From NCBI RefSeq assembly GCF_036588685.1, contig NC_086383.1:60153448-60217447 (forward strand): a stretch of 64,000 bases of DNA. The letters are read 5' to 3'. The stretch comes from Mytilus trossulus (Eukaryota; Mollusca; Bivalvia; Mytilida; Mytilidae). The number at the start of each line of letters is the position of its first letter. Position 1 is the stretch's first letter. A program made the position numbers and the translations under genes. Below, one piece after another: positions 35,421 to 48,140 of the stretch. Under the pieces are notes generated by a model. The model ran no database searches and was not told where the DNA came from. It saw only the letters and a list, made by a program, of their open reading frames with translations.

Positions 35421-35492
35421 CGACAATATTAAAAGTATATCTCTGCAAATCTTTTGTTTCCTATTGTTATAATGAACACTGATGCATATACC
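35421..35492 (-). promoter_or_regulatory. Lectin B core promoter and noncoding exon 1
   Basis: Minus-strand GGTATATGC (35,484-35,492) stands where the other two lectins have their TATA box, and a donor CG|GTAAGT ends exon 1 at 35,421. The exon shares GATTTGCAGAGATA-like sequence with lectins A and C. Upstream similarity to A and C is weaker than between A and C. Exon 1 joins the acceptor at 34,832-34,833. Confidence 0.5.
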
Positions 35493-35953
35493 ATCCCTCC
35501 CTGTACAACTTATGAAACAACTCAATGATTTAATATCAGTCATCATAAGTATTATATTTCCTGCTATTCCTATAAATGTCATGCAAAAGTCATTTAAAAG
35601 TCACGTACATTATTTTTCCTACACTGGACCTATTTTGAAGGCAATATTCATTTTGATATTTATAAAAACAGATGAACATGAAATGGAAATGAAATTTAAA
35701 GGGGAAAGGTATTCGAAAAAATTGTTTTTGTTTCATCAAATGTTTTTAATACCAAAAAAACATAATGTTTGATATATAAAGAATACTTTCTAACTTATCT
35801 AGCAAAATTGCAAACTATGTTGTAAACTCTCAACTGAATACTAGTATAACGAAGATAAACAATTGGCGTATATGAAACCAGCTAGTTGACAATCATTATG
35901 AATACGTATATCGTTAAAAACCAGGAGTTGTTATGAAACTCTTGGACAATAAT

Positions 35954-36111
35954 AGTATAACTAATTGCCGTATTTGAATATAAAAAATAAGACAACGCGT
36001 GACCGAACGACGCATGGACTAAACGAGTGCACAGCACGAGTTTAATCCATAGCGGCGTTCGGTCACAAGCTGTCTTATTTTTTATATTCAAATACGGCGA
36101 TTAGTTATACT
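35954..36111. mobile_element. Foldback MITE, 56-bp arms, 158 bp
   Basis: The arms AGTATAACTAATTGCCGTAT and ATACGGCGATTAGTTATACT are inverted and pairing extends inward through TATTTTTTATATTC to CGTTCGGTCAC. The centre is itself a hairpin (CTAAACGAGTGCACAGCACG with GTTTAATCC), so the whole element can fold into one long stem. It lies about 460 bp upstream of the lectin B promoter. Confidence 0.75.
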
Positions 36112-36454
36112 TTTTATTACATTGTCAAATTGGTTTTATTTATGAAATTAATGTAGAAAATGTAAGGAACTATATGGTTTTCCTACGCATGTTTTGTTTC
36201 GACGTTATCGACGTCTTGACAACGCCTATTGTTGTATGACGTCAGAGAGTAAAATAACCACGTTTATTTCACATGTGAAATTATCGGATTTATCTAACTG
36301 GGAAGTTAATGTAATTCATTGCAACCAATGTAATAAACTATTTCAATCATATTCTCTGACTTATTGGAACTACCATCTTGTGCAGATGGGCATTGCTAGC
36401 CAGTGGATTTATGAGATCTACAAAATTTGGCAAAAAGTAAAATCACAAAAATAC

Positions 36455-36670
36455 TAAACTCAGAGGAAAATCAACACGGAAAGTCCATAATCACATGGCA
36501 AAATCAAATAACAAAACGCATCAAAAACAAGAATTGTCATATTCCTGACTTGGTACAGGCATTTTCAAATATAGAAAATCGTGGATTAAACCTGGTTCTA
36601 TAGCGCTAACCCTCTCTCTTTAATTACAGTCTCATCAAATTCCGTTATATTTACATGATGCATTATATAA
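36455..36670 (+). repeat. Dispersed repeat (single copy in window)
   Basis: A stretch with ACTCAGAGGAAAATCAACAC, ATTCCTGACTTGGTACAGGC and GGATTAAACCTGGTTCTATA. I recognise this as a common interspersed mussel repeat from general familiarity; only one copy is in the window, so the sequence alone does not prove it. Confidence 0.4.
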
Positions 36671-37311
36671 ACAGTCACAATTAATAAAATAGTCAAAATA
36701 TGGGTACATCAGTCATCATCAACTGTCAAGTAAATTCATGATTTGCAGTGTTAAAAAAAAAACCATGCAAGTTTCATACAAAAGCCCCCGATGTCATCAT
36801 TCGTAAGTAGTAGGCTCATAAAGTTAAAATATCCGAATTGTATCATACTTTCATAGTTATATGATTTTCAGTAAAAAGAGCATTTCTTTAACGGCCGATT
36901 CCTTTTACCATTCTATCTATGTTCAAACAACTGAAATGTTTCTTTCCAAACGTTAGCTTCTTATGCTGTAGTATAACACCTCTTTTACGTTAAGAAAATG
37001 GTTTTGGATCCGCACATGATATATTTACCTGTTCCAAGTAAAGGGCCTGTAAGGTTGTATTTTGTTGTATGTTATCAACATTGTTTTTCGTGTTTAGTGT
37101 TTTATTGTCACTCCGTTTTGGTCTTTCATTGTCAATAATACCATGGCATATAATTTTATTATCGTCTTGCCTTTTCTGCTGTGTAAAATTCCAATAATCA
37201 ATTGATGTATGAAACCCTGTGTCTTCATGCTCACCTGATACAAAATAGCTGATGCCAAAATGGACAAGTGATAGTTGTATGCGTCAAAAGTTCAAGCAGC
37301 CGGGTCAGCCG
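36671..37311. other. Intergenic, no gene seen
   Basis: AT-rich. No coding exon, inverted repeat or tandem structure that I can support. Confidence 0.45.
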
Positions 37312-39990
37312 GTTTCATATGGTATTTTGAATCCCCTAAATTTTGACCCCGGGGTCGTTTTTCACATATGGTTTTTTGAACCCCCCCTGTGGTATATGAG
37401 CCCCCTGTTTTTGATAAATAATATTGTGGATAATCTTATTTACAATTTATTGTCCATTTCTTTTTTAATTTGAGGTTTTGAGTAGGGGGGGGGGGGGGGG
37501 GGGTCAATATAACACTGGGAATGACAAAAAACAATTGCTATGTAAAATTTTGCAAATTTGCAGTACACTATACCGCAGGGGGTCAAATTACAATGGCTAA
37601 TACAAAATTTTTAAATATCTTTTCCAGTATGTTAAAAACATACAAACTACTTGTTGGAGTATACATACTATGTTTAGGAGTAAGAATAGCTTGAATTTTT
37701 GAAAATCAAGGTCTATAGTAGGGGGGTTAAATATACCACAAAGGGGGGGGGGGGGGGGTAAAGTTACAATGGATTTTTTTTCTCTCAAACTACTTATTGG
37801 GGTATTATAACTATGTAAAGGAGTTAGAATAGCAAGAATTTTAAAAATTGAAGGTCTATGGTAGGGGTTCAATATACTGATGGGTCAAAATACCATGGCT
37901 AAGTAAAATTTTCATAATATCTTTTCCAGCATGTTTAATATTTACAAACTACTTATTGGGATATTTTACGATGTCAAGGAGTTAGAATAGCTAGAATTGT
38001 CTCTTGTAGGGGGTTCAATATACCGCAGTGGGGTCAAAATACCATGGCTAAGTTAAATTTCATAATGTTCTTTTCCAGCATGTTTAATATTTACAAACTA
38101 CTTGAGTAGTATTTTTATTTAAAGGAATTAGAATAGCATGGATTTTTGAAATTAAAGGGTCAAAATACCATGGAATTTTTGTTTCCTTCAAAACATTTTC
38201 AAATAATCTTTTCCAGCAGTTTAATACATACAAACTACTTATTGGAGTACTATAACTATGTTAAAAAGTTTGAAAAGCTAACTTTTTCTTGAAATTAAAG
38301 GTCCATAGTAGGGGGTTCAATATACATCAGTATCGTCAAAATACCATGGCTAAGTAAAATTTTCAAAATATCTTTTCCTGTATATTAAATACATAAAAAA
38401 CTACTTATTGGAGTAGTATAACTATGTTAAAATGGTTAAGGAGTTTGAAAAGCGAAAATTTTAGAAATTTAAAGTTCATAGTAGGGGGTTCATTTATAAT
38501 ACCGCAGGGAAGGGGGTCAACATAACAACGGTAGGTAAAATTTCAAAACGTGCATGTTTAATACATACAAACTACTTATTAGAGTATTATTACTACAATG
38601 AGGAGTTAGAATAGCTAGAGTGTTTTTGATTTAATCTTTAGTAGGGTGTTCAATTATTGTCAATATACCGCAAAGGGGGGGGGGGGGGGGAGGGGGGTGG
38701 GGTGGGGGGGGTCAAAATACCATGACTTATAGATAAATTTTTAAAATATCTTTTCTAGCATGTGTAATACATACAAACTACTCATAGGAGTAATATTACC
38801 ATATTAAGGAGTTACAATAGCTATAATTTTGAAATTCAAGGTCTATAGAAGGGGTTCATTATATACCACAAAAAGGGCGTGGGGGGGGGTTGGGTGGCAT
38901 GGATTTTTTTCCTAATATTTTTTAATATTTTTTAATAATACACATACAAACTACTAATTGGAGTATTATAACTATGTTAAGGAGTTTTAAAAGCTATTTT
39001 TTATTTGAATTTAAGGTCTATAGTAGGGGGTTCAATATACCACAGGTGGGTCAAAATACCATGGCTAAGTAAAGTTGTTAAAATATTTTTTCCATCATGT
39101 TAAATACACACACACTACTCATTGGAGTATTATAACTATATTAAGGAGTTTGAAAAGCTAAAATTTTAGAAATTTAAGGTTCATAGTAGGGTGTTTAATA
39201 TACCACAAGGGGGTCATAATACCATGGAAATTTTTCAACACATTCAATGAGTCGAATACACTTATGGTTGATTAGGATTTATATCCTTGTTCACTCATTA
39301 ATGAAGCCAAACCTCAAATGTACTTTATGAAAAAAGATACTATGCCAAGGTATTGTGACCTCCTACCATGGTTTATTGACCCCCCTAATATAGACCTTTG
39401 ATTCAGAAAAATATAGCTGTTAAAACTCTTTTACATAGTAATTATACCAACACGAATTTAAGTTTGTAACTATGTACATGATGTATTTAACTTGCTTAAA
39501 ATGGTATTTTGAAAATTTTACTTTCCATGGTATTTTGACCCCCTACCAGGGTATAATGAACCCTTACTACTATAGACCTTTCGTTTTAAAAATTCTTGCT
39601 TCTGTAACTCCTTTGCAAAATATCATACTCCAAAAAGCAGTTTGTCAGTAGTTTTTATGTTTTTTACTTGCTTTAAAAATAATTTGAAAATCTACTTTGC
39701 CATGGAATTTTGATCCCCTACCACAGTATATTGAGTCTTCAGCTATAGACCTTTAATTTCTAATATTGTAGCTACTGCAACTCATTTACATAGTATATTT
39801 ACTCAAATAAGCGGTTTGTATGTATATTACTTGGTTGAAAAGATAATTTGAAAATGTTTACTTAGCCATGGTATTTTGACCCCCATACCATGGTATATTG
39901 AACCCCCTTCTGTGGACCTTTAATTTCAAAAATTTTAGCAATTCTAACTACTTAACATAGTTATCATTCTCCAATGAGTAGTTTGGAGCT
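37312..39990. repeat. Satellite-like array with orientation switch; CCATGG and poly-G words
   Basis: About ten diverged units of 140-210 bp run in one direction from 37,480 to 39,235. Each has TACAAACTACTTATTGGAGT, then GGAGTTAGAATAGCTA, AAGGTCTATAGTAGGGGG, TTCAATATACC and GTCAAAATACCATGGCTAAG. From 39,340 to 39,990 at least four units appear in reverse complement (CCATGGTATTTTGACCCCC, then ATAGACCTTT). A short reversed piece is also at 37,312-37,402. Poly-G tracts occur at the same unit position, including 19 G at 37,485-37,503, with others near 37,743, 38,675-38,710 and 38,880. No protein is encoded. Confidence 0.85.
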
Positions 39991-41330
39991 TACATGTCTG
40001 TTAGTAACTTTTATTTGTCATTTGTTAATTTATATATCATTGTAATTTTGCTTATATTTTTGTTACCAATTCTACCACTTTTAAACTAATGTGCGTATTC
40101 TTGTATTTTTGTTTTATCTACATTAACTAGAGGTATAGGTTGAGAATTAACATCTCTCTAAAAATGTTTAACACCACCGCATGTTTGTGCATGTTCAAAG
40201 TCGGCAGTCTCTGACCTTTGTTAGTTTGTTTTTAGTATACTTCATTTACATATTAAGGTGTTCAATATGACGTCTAAAAATGTTCAAAATGCCTGGAAGA
40301 ATTGAATAACAATTTACAAAACGCATTAAAATATTTAACAGAACGAAATTTTAAAATTAAACAATCGAAAGCTTGCAACATCAGAGCAGTAATATTTACG
40401 ATAATTACTGAATGTTATAGCTTGCAGCTTCAGAGTTATAGTTTTTAATTTTTTTTTTTTTTTACCGATTTATTCAAAATTCAATCAAGCATAGAACTCG
40501 GCGAATATGTGTTATTTCTTTGAATGGTTAGATATATACCAGATCAGTCACACAATGTATGTCCTGATTTTTTTATGCAAATAATGTTATTAACGGCACC
40601 GTTGTTTGTCTATTCTGGATTGATTTTCTATTGGAAATCTAATGTTTGCACCTCTCAACGCTTAGCCATGGATACCCTGTATGTTCCTCAAATACTTTTA
40701 CAATTCAAAGATGTTTACGAATTTAGAATAGAGTCCCAGTCTGACAAAGTTATGCATCTTAAACAGATCAATAAGAGTTTTTGTGTGTGCAGTACTCCAG
40801 TCAATCCATTGAAAAATTGTCATATCTTAAACAAATTCCAACAATTGTAAAAGTTGTAACACTTTTGAATCTATGACTAGTTTTTTTGAAGTAATTTATA
40901 AGTCCTTAATAAAATATCAAATGTCATTCAAAAGCAGAAACAGAGGTGCCCAATTCAACATAACTGGGTTCAAAAAACGGGTAAATTATTGGACAAAAAA
41001 CTCATACAACTGAAGTAAATTTGTAAGTACACAAAAACTTTTTGTCTTTTACTGAATTTGCTATATTTATTACTGAATAAAACACTGATGAAAACACAAA
41101 ACAAATAAATAAAACCAAAGGCCTGAAGATCAACTTTCTCGTCATAAGAAAACTACCATATTGTAAAAATACACCAGCTCCATTGTGTTTTCATGTAATT
41201 GTACATTACTAGCGTTCAAACATGTTTTGATTTGAACTTTTTGGATGAAGTAAGTCCACAAACAGAGTTTCGGGTGCACCTGCATCATGATTCATTATTT
41301 ATTCTATAGTATTTGTGCCAATGATAATAA
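39991..41330. other. Intergenic, one doubtful ORF
   Basis: No recognised repeat. A 108-codon plus-strand frame at 40,524-40,850 (MVRYIPDQSHNVCPDFF...) has no domain I can name. Its Cys content is moderate and its ATG lacks supporting context. I treat it as unproven. Confidence 0.4.
40524..40850 (+). CDS. Hypothetical ORF (108 aa), uncertain
   Basis: Open frame with one hydrophobic stretch (FFMQIMLLTAPLFVYSGLIF) followed by a polar, Cys-containing tail. It could be a small membrane-anchored or secreted peptide, a transposon scrap, or chance. No homology recognised, no splice or promoter support. Confidence 0.15.
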   Translation: MVRYIPDQSHNVCPDFFMQIMLLTAPLFVYSGLIFYWKSNVCTSQRLAMDTLYVPQILLQFKDVYEFRIESQSDKVMHLKQINKSFCVCSTPVNPLKNCHILNKFQQL

Positions 41331-41391
41331 ACAAAATATTGCAGAATTTTATTAATTCTTCATTGGATGCAGCAGGTCTTCATTTCACACA

Positions 41392-44271
41392 TCAGTAGCC
41401 TGTAATGTTAAAATATACAGTTGATTACTACAACTGTTATGATAAACAACCAATCTACACACATAAACAAGTTAGTTCAGACAATATTAACTTTAATTAG
41501 GAACTCTTGAATTGTATTTACATCATAACATGCAGATAGAACGAGTCGGATTCAATGTCTATGCCTTTTCAAAGGCCTACATAAATTGTCCGTGAAAAAC
41601 CGAAAGTGTCGAAATCTAAAAATTTAAATAAAACAATAAAGCGGTCATAGGTATACATAAAGCAGATGTATAGAGAATTTCATATATTATTATATCGAGT
41701 GGTGATAAAATTTAGTCAAACCTGTTTTAAGAGACCACTGAAGGGAGAACAAAACAATGGTCTCTTAATACAGGCGGTCTTTTACTACAGGTTCCATTTA
41801 GATGATATATATACTACCGAGTGATCTAAAATTGGTGATCTTTTTTTTGTGTGTTTTCCTCGTACAGTAATTGTCCTGTTCAGATAATTCGCTCACAGTC
41901 AATGCAAACTTGTTCAATCTATATTCAGAGTGATAGACATTTTTTAAATTCTGCCATCATTAAAATATACTGCTTTACTTAAGAGCTACTGAACAGTAGT
42001 TAATATTGATTAAAATACTGAACATGACTGAGAAAATATTAAGAAATTTTCGAATGATGTTTATATATGAGAAATAAACGTTTAAAGCAAACTTTCATTT
42101 ACTACTACTTTATTAAAAAATACAAACATCTATGAAATAGTTTAAAACCGCAATGTCGAAATAAAACAATTACGCTTCACTCTAATGAGTTCCTTATTCC
42201 CTTTGTCAATGTTTACTCATTCTGATTCAATACAAAATCGTATTATTCCTTTTTTTCTATAGTAACAAATACTTACAGAAATGACTTTCACATACATAAT
42301 AGTATTCATTTGCGCAAGGATAATCTATCCATGTATAGGTGCCGTGATACATCAGTCCGCAGTTATGAGTTGTACCTTTCTTACCCCAACCGCTGTACCA
42401 TGATGTAAAGGACGCTAATGTCTGGTCATAACTCCAACGGAATTCCCCTTCTTTTAGGTCAGTAAGTCCCATCCAGTAGTGATCTTTTTCTAAAATAAAA
42501 TTGTATATTAGCTTTGTCTAAAATGGAATGTTATTCAAAAAGTGAAACACACTTTAAATAAATAATAAATTATGTATTCCATATCATATACAGTATAACG
42601 GTATAATCAAGTGCCAGTATATATATGAATAACTTTTAAGAATCATTTACTCTCGAATTGATTTCTTACGTTATTTTTATCGGGAAAACCAAGTGGTATT
42701 TTAGAGAAAAAAAATTCTGATTACTCAGCTGACGATATTAAGACGGTTGTGTTGTTTCAATGCTTTTACTATTCAGTGATAAATGGTTAATTCGTTTATA
42801 GAGTAACTATAAAGAAGTTACTTAACATACTTGGTCTTGTGTCAAATATCCATTTGTTTTCGGTTGAATCATCTATTTTTGCTAAGTGTCCTCCAATCTG
42901 TTTGCATTGTTGCTACAACATTAATAGAAATAATTAACAACAGTAAACACTAAATATAACCTCGTTCCTGAAGAATAATCAAATATAATTTAACAAAACA
43001 TGTTAAAATTCAAGACTTGATCCTTTTGTTCAAAAGACTAGGCTGTTTCCACACACTGTATAAAATCTTACCTCTGATTTAAACCAAGAAAGTTTTTCGC
43101 TTCCAAAGTAGTAACAATGTCCATTGTGTTTATACCATTGTTTTTCTTAAATAGAAAACGTACATTTTAAATTTTATCATCATCTGCCATAAGTATTATT
43201 ATAAAATGTGATGTTAATTTTTTTTCTTTTTATGATATAACACTTTATTTCATCATCAATAGAATAACTTTGATCTAATTACAAATAATAGTAAAACAAA
43301 ATTACATTTAAAGACAACCCGGGTGCATATACTCGTCATAAGCTTGTTACAAGAAAAGTTTGATTAAATGCACACACGATTATTCTTACAATTACTTTTG
43401 AATAGATTTTTTCAGGTTGCAACGATGTATGAAATTTTAAGTGATGAACTTTCTTAAGATTAATTACCTAGTCAAACGATAGGTGAATTAAAATTGGCTA
43501 GACGTATTTCGTTTAACTTGACTTATTAAATCAGAATTCTACTAAGAAATGTCAAAAGTCATCACCAAACATGTTTAATTCTCGTTACTTCATATTGTTT
43601 AAATCAAATTTTGAATAGAGCCATTTTTAATTTTATCAGCACTTCATCGATATTTTTAACTTAAATTTTACAAATTTGGAATTCGAACATCTCGGAAGAG
43701 ATGTTGATTATTGAAATGAGTATCTAATATATTTAACAGGTGACTGCTTTTAAAACGAAAATTTAATTGTCTTTTCGTGACCTATTTTTTTCTAATTCAT
43801 GTAATTTATCTTGTCTTGAATTTTACGCGCAGTCATGCTCGGTGTGCTTTGTCGATACATAAATTTTCTTTTCTTATGAACACAATGAAGGAAGATGTGT
43901 GAGTTAAACGTCAATGAAATAAAACCTGATTTTCTATATACTTCTGTTTGAAATTGGCTGAACATATTCTGCAAAAGTATAAGAAATTTAATAAGAATAA
44001 CAATTTTATTTTTATCCATTTAGTATGAATTGAAAACTTTCGATCAATTTCACAAAATGTGGATATACTTACTTTTAAAATCTGTAACTAATGATTCCAT
44101 GTCGTCATCTAACTTTTTTATTTTATTTTTTATGTTTTTTCCAAGATCTGTCAATGCTTTTCTGGTTGCTTCAAACTTTGTCTTTGTATCCGTGGACAGA
44201 CATGGCAGCGCAATCACATCTTTGAATATCACTCCAAGTACACACAGAGTAATAACTGGTGCTAATCTCAT
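41392..44271 (-). CDS. Lectin C: secreted C-type lectin, 191 aa, five coding exons
   Basis: Third, most compact paralogue. Coding exons on the minus strand are 44,073-44,271, 43,072-43,145, 42,831-42,912, 42,277-42,489 and 41,392-41,399, with GT-AG introns in the same phases as lectins A and B. It has a signal peptide (MRLAPVITLCVLGVIFKDVIA), Cys, and a coiled neck with one 11-residue repeat. Domain motifs are HNGHCYYFGSEKLSWF, GGHLAKIDDSTENKWIF, YWMGLTDLKEGEFRW, HNCGL, TWIDYPC and YYVCESHFC. As in its sisters, EPN/QPD is replaced (WYSGWGKKG). The NRT sequon of A and B is missing. The terminal exon completes TGC, adds TAC (Tyr) and TGA; AATAAA is at 41,348-41,353. Introns are free of large insertions. 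Extracellular recognition is inferred from the family. Confidence 0.88.
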
Positions 44272-45028
44272 TTTGTAAACTAATGCTAAAAGAATATTAG
44301 GATGGCGATTAAAATGTTTATAACATATTTTCTCTAGTTCTATGGAAATTTATCCTTTTCCGAACCCATTGTATAAAAATAAAATTAATCAACGTGTGGT
44401 TAACTGTGATCTCAACAGATCATTGGATGATTTTAAGGATCATGACCTTTTTAGCTAACTGGATGATTCAAAATATGCTATAACAGGTGTTAATGAAATT
44501 GATAACTTCGTGCAATGTGAAAGGCACCCGACGGGGGTTTTCGATTAACAAAACAAGAATTTTTTTTTAATCATTAGAGAAACAGATTCTTACATAGGTA
44601 CTCGTGGATCACGGCTCGGACTTTAAAATTAATAATTTAACTATCTCGATTGGATAAATCCGATAATCCACTGGTACCAATGTAAGAAACTATATGACTC
44701 ACACCATTATTCAATATGATTCACAGTTCAAATGGTATTATCTGTTAAGTTAATAAACACAAAAAGTGTTAAATACTCGATGAGAGACATATACTTTTAA
44801 CCTTCAATATTATAAATTGTCCATAACTATTACAGTTAAACATGCCTTTAATCTGATCATGATGGCAGTTTTTCGTTAAAATCTTGCTAAATTAATATGT
44901 ATGTATAAAAACAGCAGTTATTTTGTTGGATAAAAAAAATGAAATTTTAACAGAAAACCACCCTATTTGCCAAATAACCAATATTTATTTATTAATATAT
45001 ATACCATATAAATGTTTATACAACCTAC

Positions 45029-45100
45029 CAAAAATCTTAACTGTATTATCTTTGCAAATAATCTGTTTTCCATTGTGCAATGCAAACTGTAAAATATATA
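45029..45100 (-). promoter_or_regulatory. Lectin C core promoter and noncoding exon 1
   Basis: Minus-strand TATATATTTT (45,091-45,100) with exon 1 ending at 45,029 and donor G|GTAGGT. The block from here up to about 45,240 aligns with the lectin A upstream region: CAGTTTGCAT just after the TATA box, then ATCATCGATTTTT, CAGATGTTA and ACTTTTACTTCCTTACATAT upstream. Exon 1 joins the acceptor at 44,286-44,287. Confidence 0.55.
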
Positions 45101-45279
45101 GACCCTGCTTTTAAAAAAGGCTGAAAAATCGATGATTTAACATCTGTTGTCTGTATATGTGTCACGCTATCAGTATCATATGGCATTCGATTCTCAGAAA
45201 TATGTAAGGAAGTAAAAGTTATATTTACTAAGCAACTTTCTCCTTTCATAGTACGGATCATGTTCAAATTGATATCTAT

Positions 45280-45425
45280 ACAATTACTGATCATGTGATT
45301 TCGGGGCACTTTATAGATGACTATGCTGTATGGGATTTGCTCATTGTTAAAGACCGTACGGTGATGACCTATAGCTGTTAATTTCTGTGTCATTTGATAT
45401 CTTGCACTCATACCACATTTTCCAT
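45280..45425 (+). repeat. Dispersed repeat family R1, truncated copy
   Basis: Carries GATTTCGGGGCACTTTATAG, GATTTGCTCATTGTTAAAG, CCGTACGGTGATGACC and CACTCATACCAC, an R1 variant similar to 55,105-55,205. It lies directly upstream of the conserved lectin C promoter block. Confidence 0.6.
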
Positions 45426-45732
45426 TTTAAATGTATCTATTTTGTGTCATCATCCAGTTTTTACACCAATATATCCAAACAGTTCACCAAAAACAATTAC
45501 TCAGAGCATGCCGATGAAAAGTACATAGTATAGTTTTAAAAAAGGGGTTGTTGGACTATAATTATCAAACACTAAAATAAATGTTATCATTCTAGAACCA
45601 TAGGTTGCAAAGAAAGCCTGGACCATATAAAAATGAAAACGTACGATCGTTCATTTGCCGCAAACGTGGATTAAAAGTGGTGGTCAGGTCTGGAAATTTA
45701 CAGAGTAGCTTGACAAATATTGCATAAAATTG

Positions 45733-46030
45733 AGAATGGAAAGGGGGAATGTGTCAAAGGGACAACAACCCGACCATAGATCAGGCAACAGCCGAAGGCC
45801 ACCAATGGAGCATAAATGCAGCGAGAAACTCCCGCACCCGGAGGAGTCCTTCAGCTGGCCCCGAAATAATATGTTACTAGTTCAGTGAGACTGGACGTCA
45901 TACTAAACTCCTAATTATACATATGAAACTGAAATTGAAATTACAAGACTTACAAAGGCCAGAGGGTCATGACTTGGGACAGGCGCAAAAATGCGGCGGT
46001 TTAAACATGTTTTTGAGATCTCAACCCTCC
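45733..46030 (+). repeat. Dispersed repeat family R3, copy 2
   Basis: Matches 5,690-5,965 in the same orientation, with GAATGTGTCAAAGGGACAAC, GAAACTCCCGCACCCG, CAGCTGGCC and GACTTGGGACAGGCGC. Slightly longer at its 3' end than copy 1. Confidence 0.65.
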
Positions 46031-48140
46031 CTCGATACATCTGGTCTATGCCAAAAAAAAACGAACAATAATACGCATACTTAAACTCACTTTCAGAGAA
46101 GTCCGAGTCCGATGTCAGAAAAGGTAACAAACGGAGCTAAACAAAATGACAATAATACTTAAATTAACAAAGGATTTCTATCAGTTACTGACATGCAAGC
46201 TCAAGGCCTCCATCGAACTGATTGAAAGATTATGTCTTCATCATGAATATCAAGCACAATCCCTTCCGTTAGGGGTTTAGTATTATACCATCATAACATA
46301 TATGAGAATCACATAACGCGTGCATATATGACGGGACACGTTAAACCTTTCGACGCATCCGGTAGTTTCCTTTTTAAGTTTATTGCATTCAATCGATAGT
46401 TAAAAAAAAATGGTTAACACATTTTTGGCTTACCTAGTGGGTTCCGAATAAACACAACTGGTCTAATGACTTAGCTTTTAGGTTTATAAAATTCAAGTTT
46501 TAGATTACTTTTGAAGTCCCTTATTATAGACTGTATTAATTATTATATACCCTGTCGAAATCCTAGATGTTGTGATGTCAAAATATTATCAGTATAACCA
46601 ACTTTAATTGAAGCAATAGAGCCATGGTCATTGACAAATGCACATGAAGCTCACACCATATCTATAACAAATTTGAAAATGAACAGTTCTCAACGTTTTT
46701 CATCACCATTACGAAAAAATCCTAGTTCAATATTTTCAGAAGTAAACAGACAATTGTATCGATGCACATTCTGCTGAGTACATTTTGGTTTCAATAAGCA
46801 TGAAATTTAAAATAAATCAAATCTTTAAAGAATTACGGAAACAATTTATTCGTTAAAAAGGTATCGATGTTATCAATATTGATAATATAGTCGGCTCGGC
46901 TTAAACTCCACAGGAGCGAAACTGCGTGCGCCGACAGGGTAAATGCCACACTTTTAGTTTATTTCCCTAGATATGCGTTTCGTTTACCTAAACAAAACGA
47001 TTGCAAACTATACGTTTGATAAAATATATCTTGCGTCATCTAAGTCTTTCTAGAAACAAATGTTATAAATTTAATGTTCCAGCTAAAAAAACAGTTCCTT
47101 ATTAGCAGGCCAGCAATTTTATATCACAGCTATTAGCAAGACATACATTTTGACTGCTAAAGATAATCGAGAATTTCAAGAGATCACACTTATAGACTGA
47201 TCTTCCTATTATACTAATGTGGAGACATGCAGAAAAATAGTACATTTCACCACTTCCAATGATGTAATAAATCATTTTTTTTTTCCTTTTTTTAACCAAA
47301 CAGAACTTTCGTCATTTTAAACTGTGACGAAAATATAAACATAGTCGTCAATAAAAAAAAAAATCTATGTCAAATTTAGAATGGTGAGCATATATATAGG
47401 TGGTTATAAAATAAACCTTTTATGTTTTGATGCTCGATTCCAGTCTTATCAAGTAATAAAAGGCAAAGAACATAAACAAGTCAAATAAGGACAGATTTTA
47501 TCACATAAACTTACAATGAAACATAGTTTGAGTATATATTTTTGAAATTTGTATAGCATACTCGAGGTACCAGTCTTGTGTTACAATTCCAGTTTCCGGT
47601 GCATGTCAAAACATGGAAGGAAACAAAATACTGCATTTTTTCTGATTTTTTTTCTGAACTGAATTGTTTTCTTTTTGTTTAAAGGGTTTTTACTGAATTG
47701 AAACATATATATAGACTTTAAAAAAAGCTTGAATATCTTGGGGGATATCAATCCAGGAAAGTGGCAGGATATATTGTTTACTGGAAGTGGTGCGGCTTAG
47801 TAAAAACAGCAAACAGGGGTAGAAAAAAAATGTTTTGACTTCAGGTTTACGTAACGTTTTATTTTTCGTGGCATGAACCCCCCCTTTCTTTTTTTTATTA
47901 AATGACAGTTTCACATAAAAACATGCATGATATGAACATGAAATTTTTTTGCTATGTAGCATTTTTAATTTTCTATCTTTAAAGATCAGCTGTTTTGCGT
48001 GTTAGCCTATAGAGCATATTTTACATGATAGCTGTACGAATCTAAGTAATATAAAGGCAATAAAGTCCTTACACCAACAACAATATAACTGATTTTTTTA
48101 ATTGATTTAGCTACAAAACATATACAAAGGTAATTCATGG
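46031..48140. other. Intergenic, no gene seen
   Basis: Two kilobases of AT-rich sequence. Several short frames exist on both strands, for example 47,690-47,962 (-), but none has a recognisable domain or splice support. No clear repeat structure. Confidence 0.5.

Noticed and set aside
45046-45411. 121-codon minus-strand frame
   Set aside because: It overlaps the lectin C promoter, exon 1 and a dispersed R1 repeat in antisense; its sequence follows those features.
47690-47962. 90-codon minus-strand frame
   Set aside because: Lys/Phe-rich from A/T runs, no domain, no splice or promoter support.
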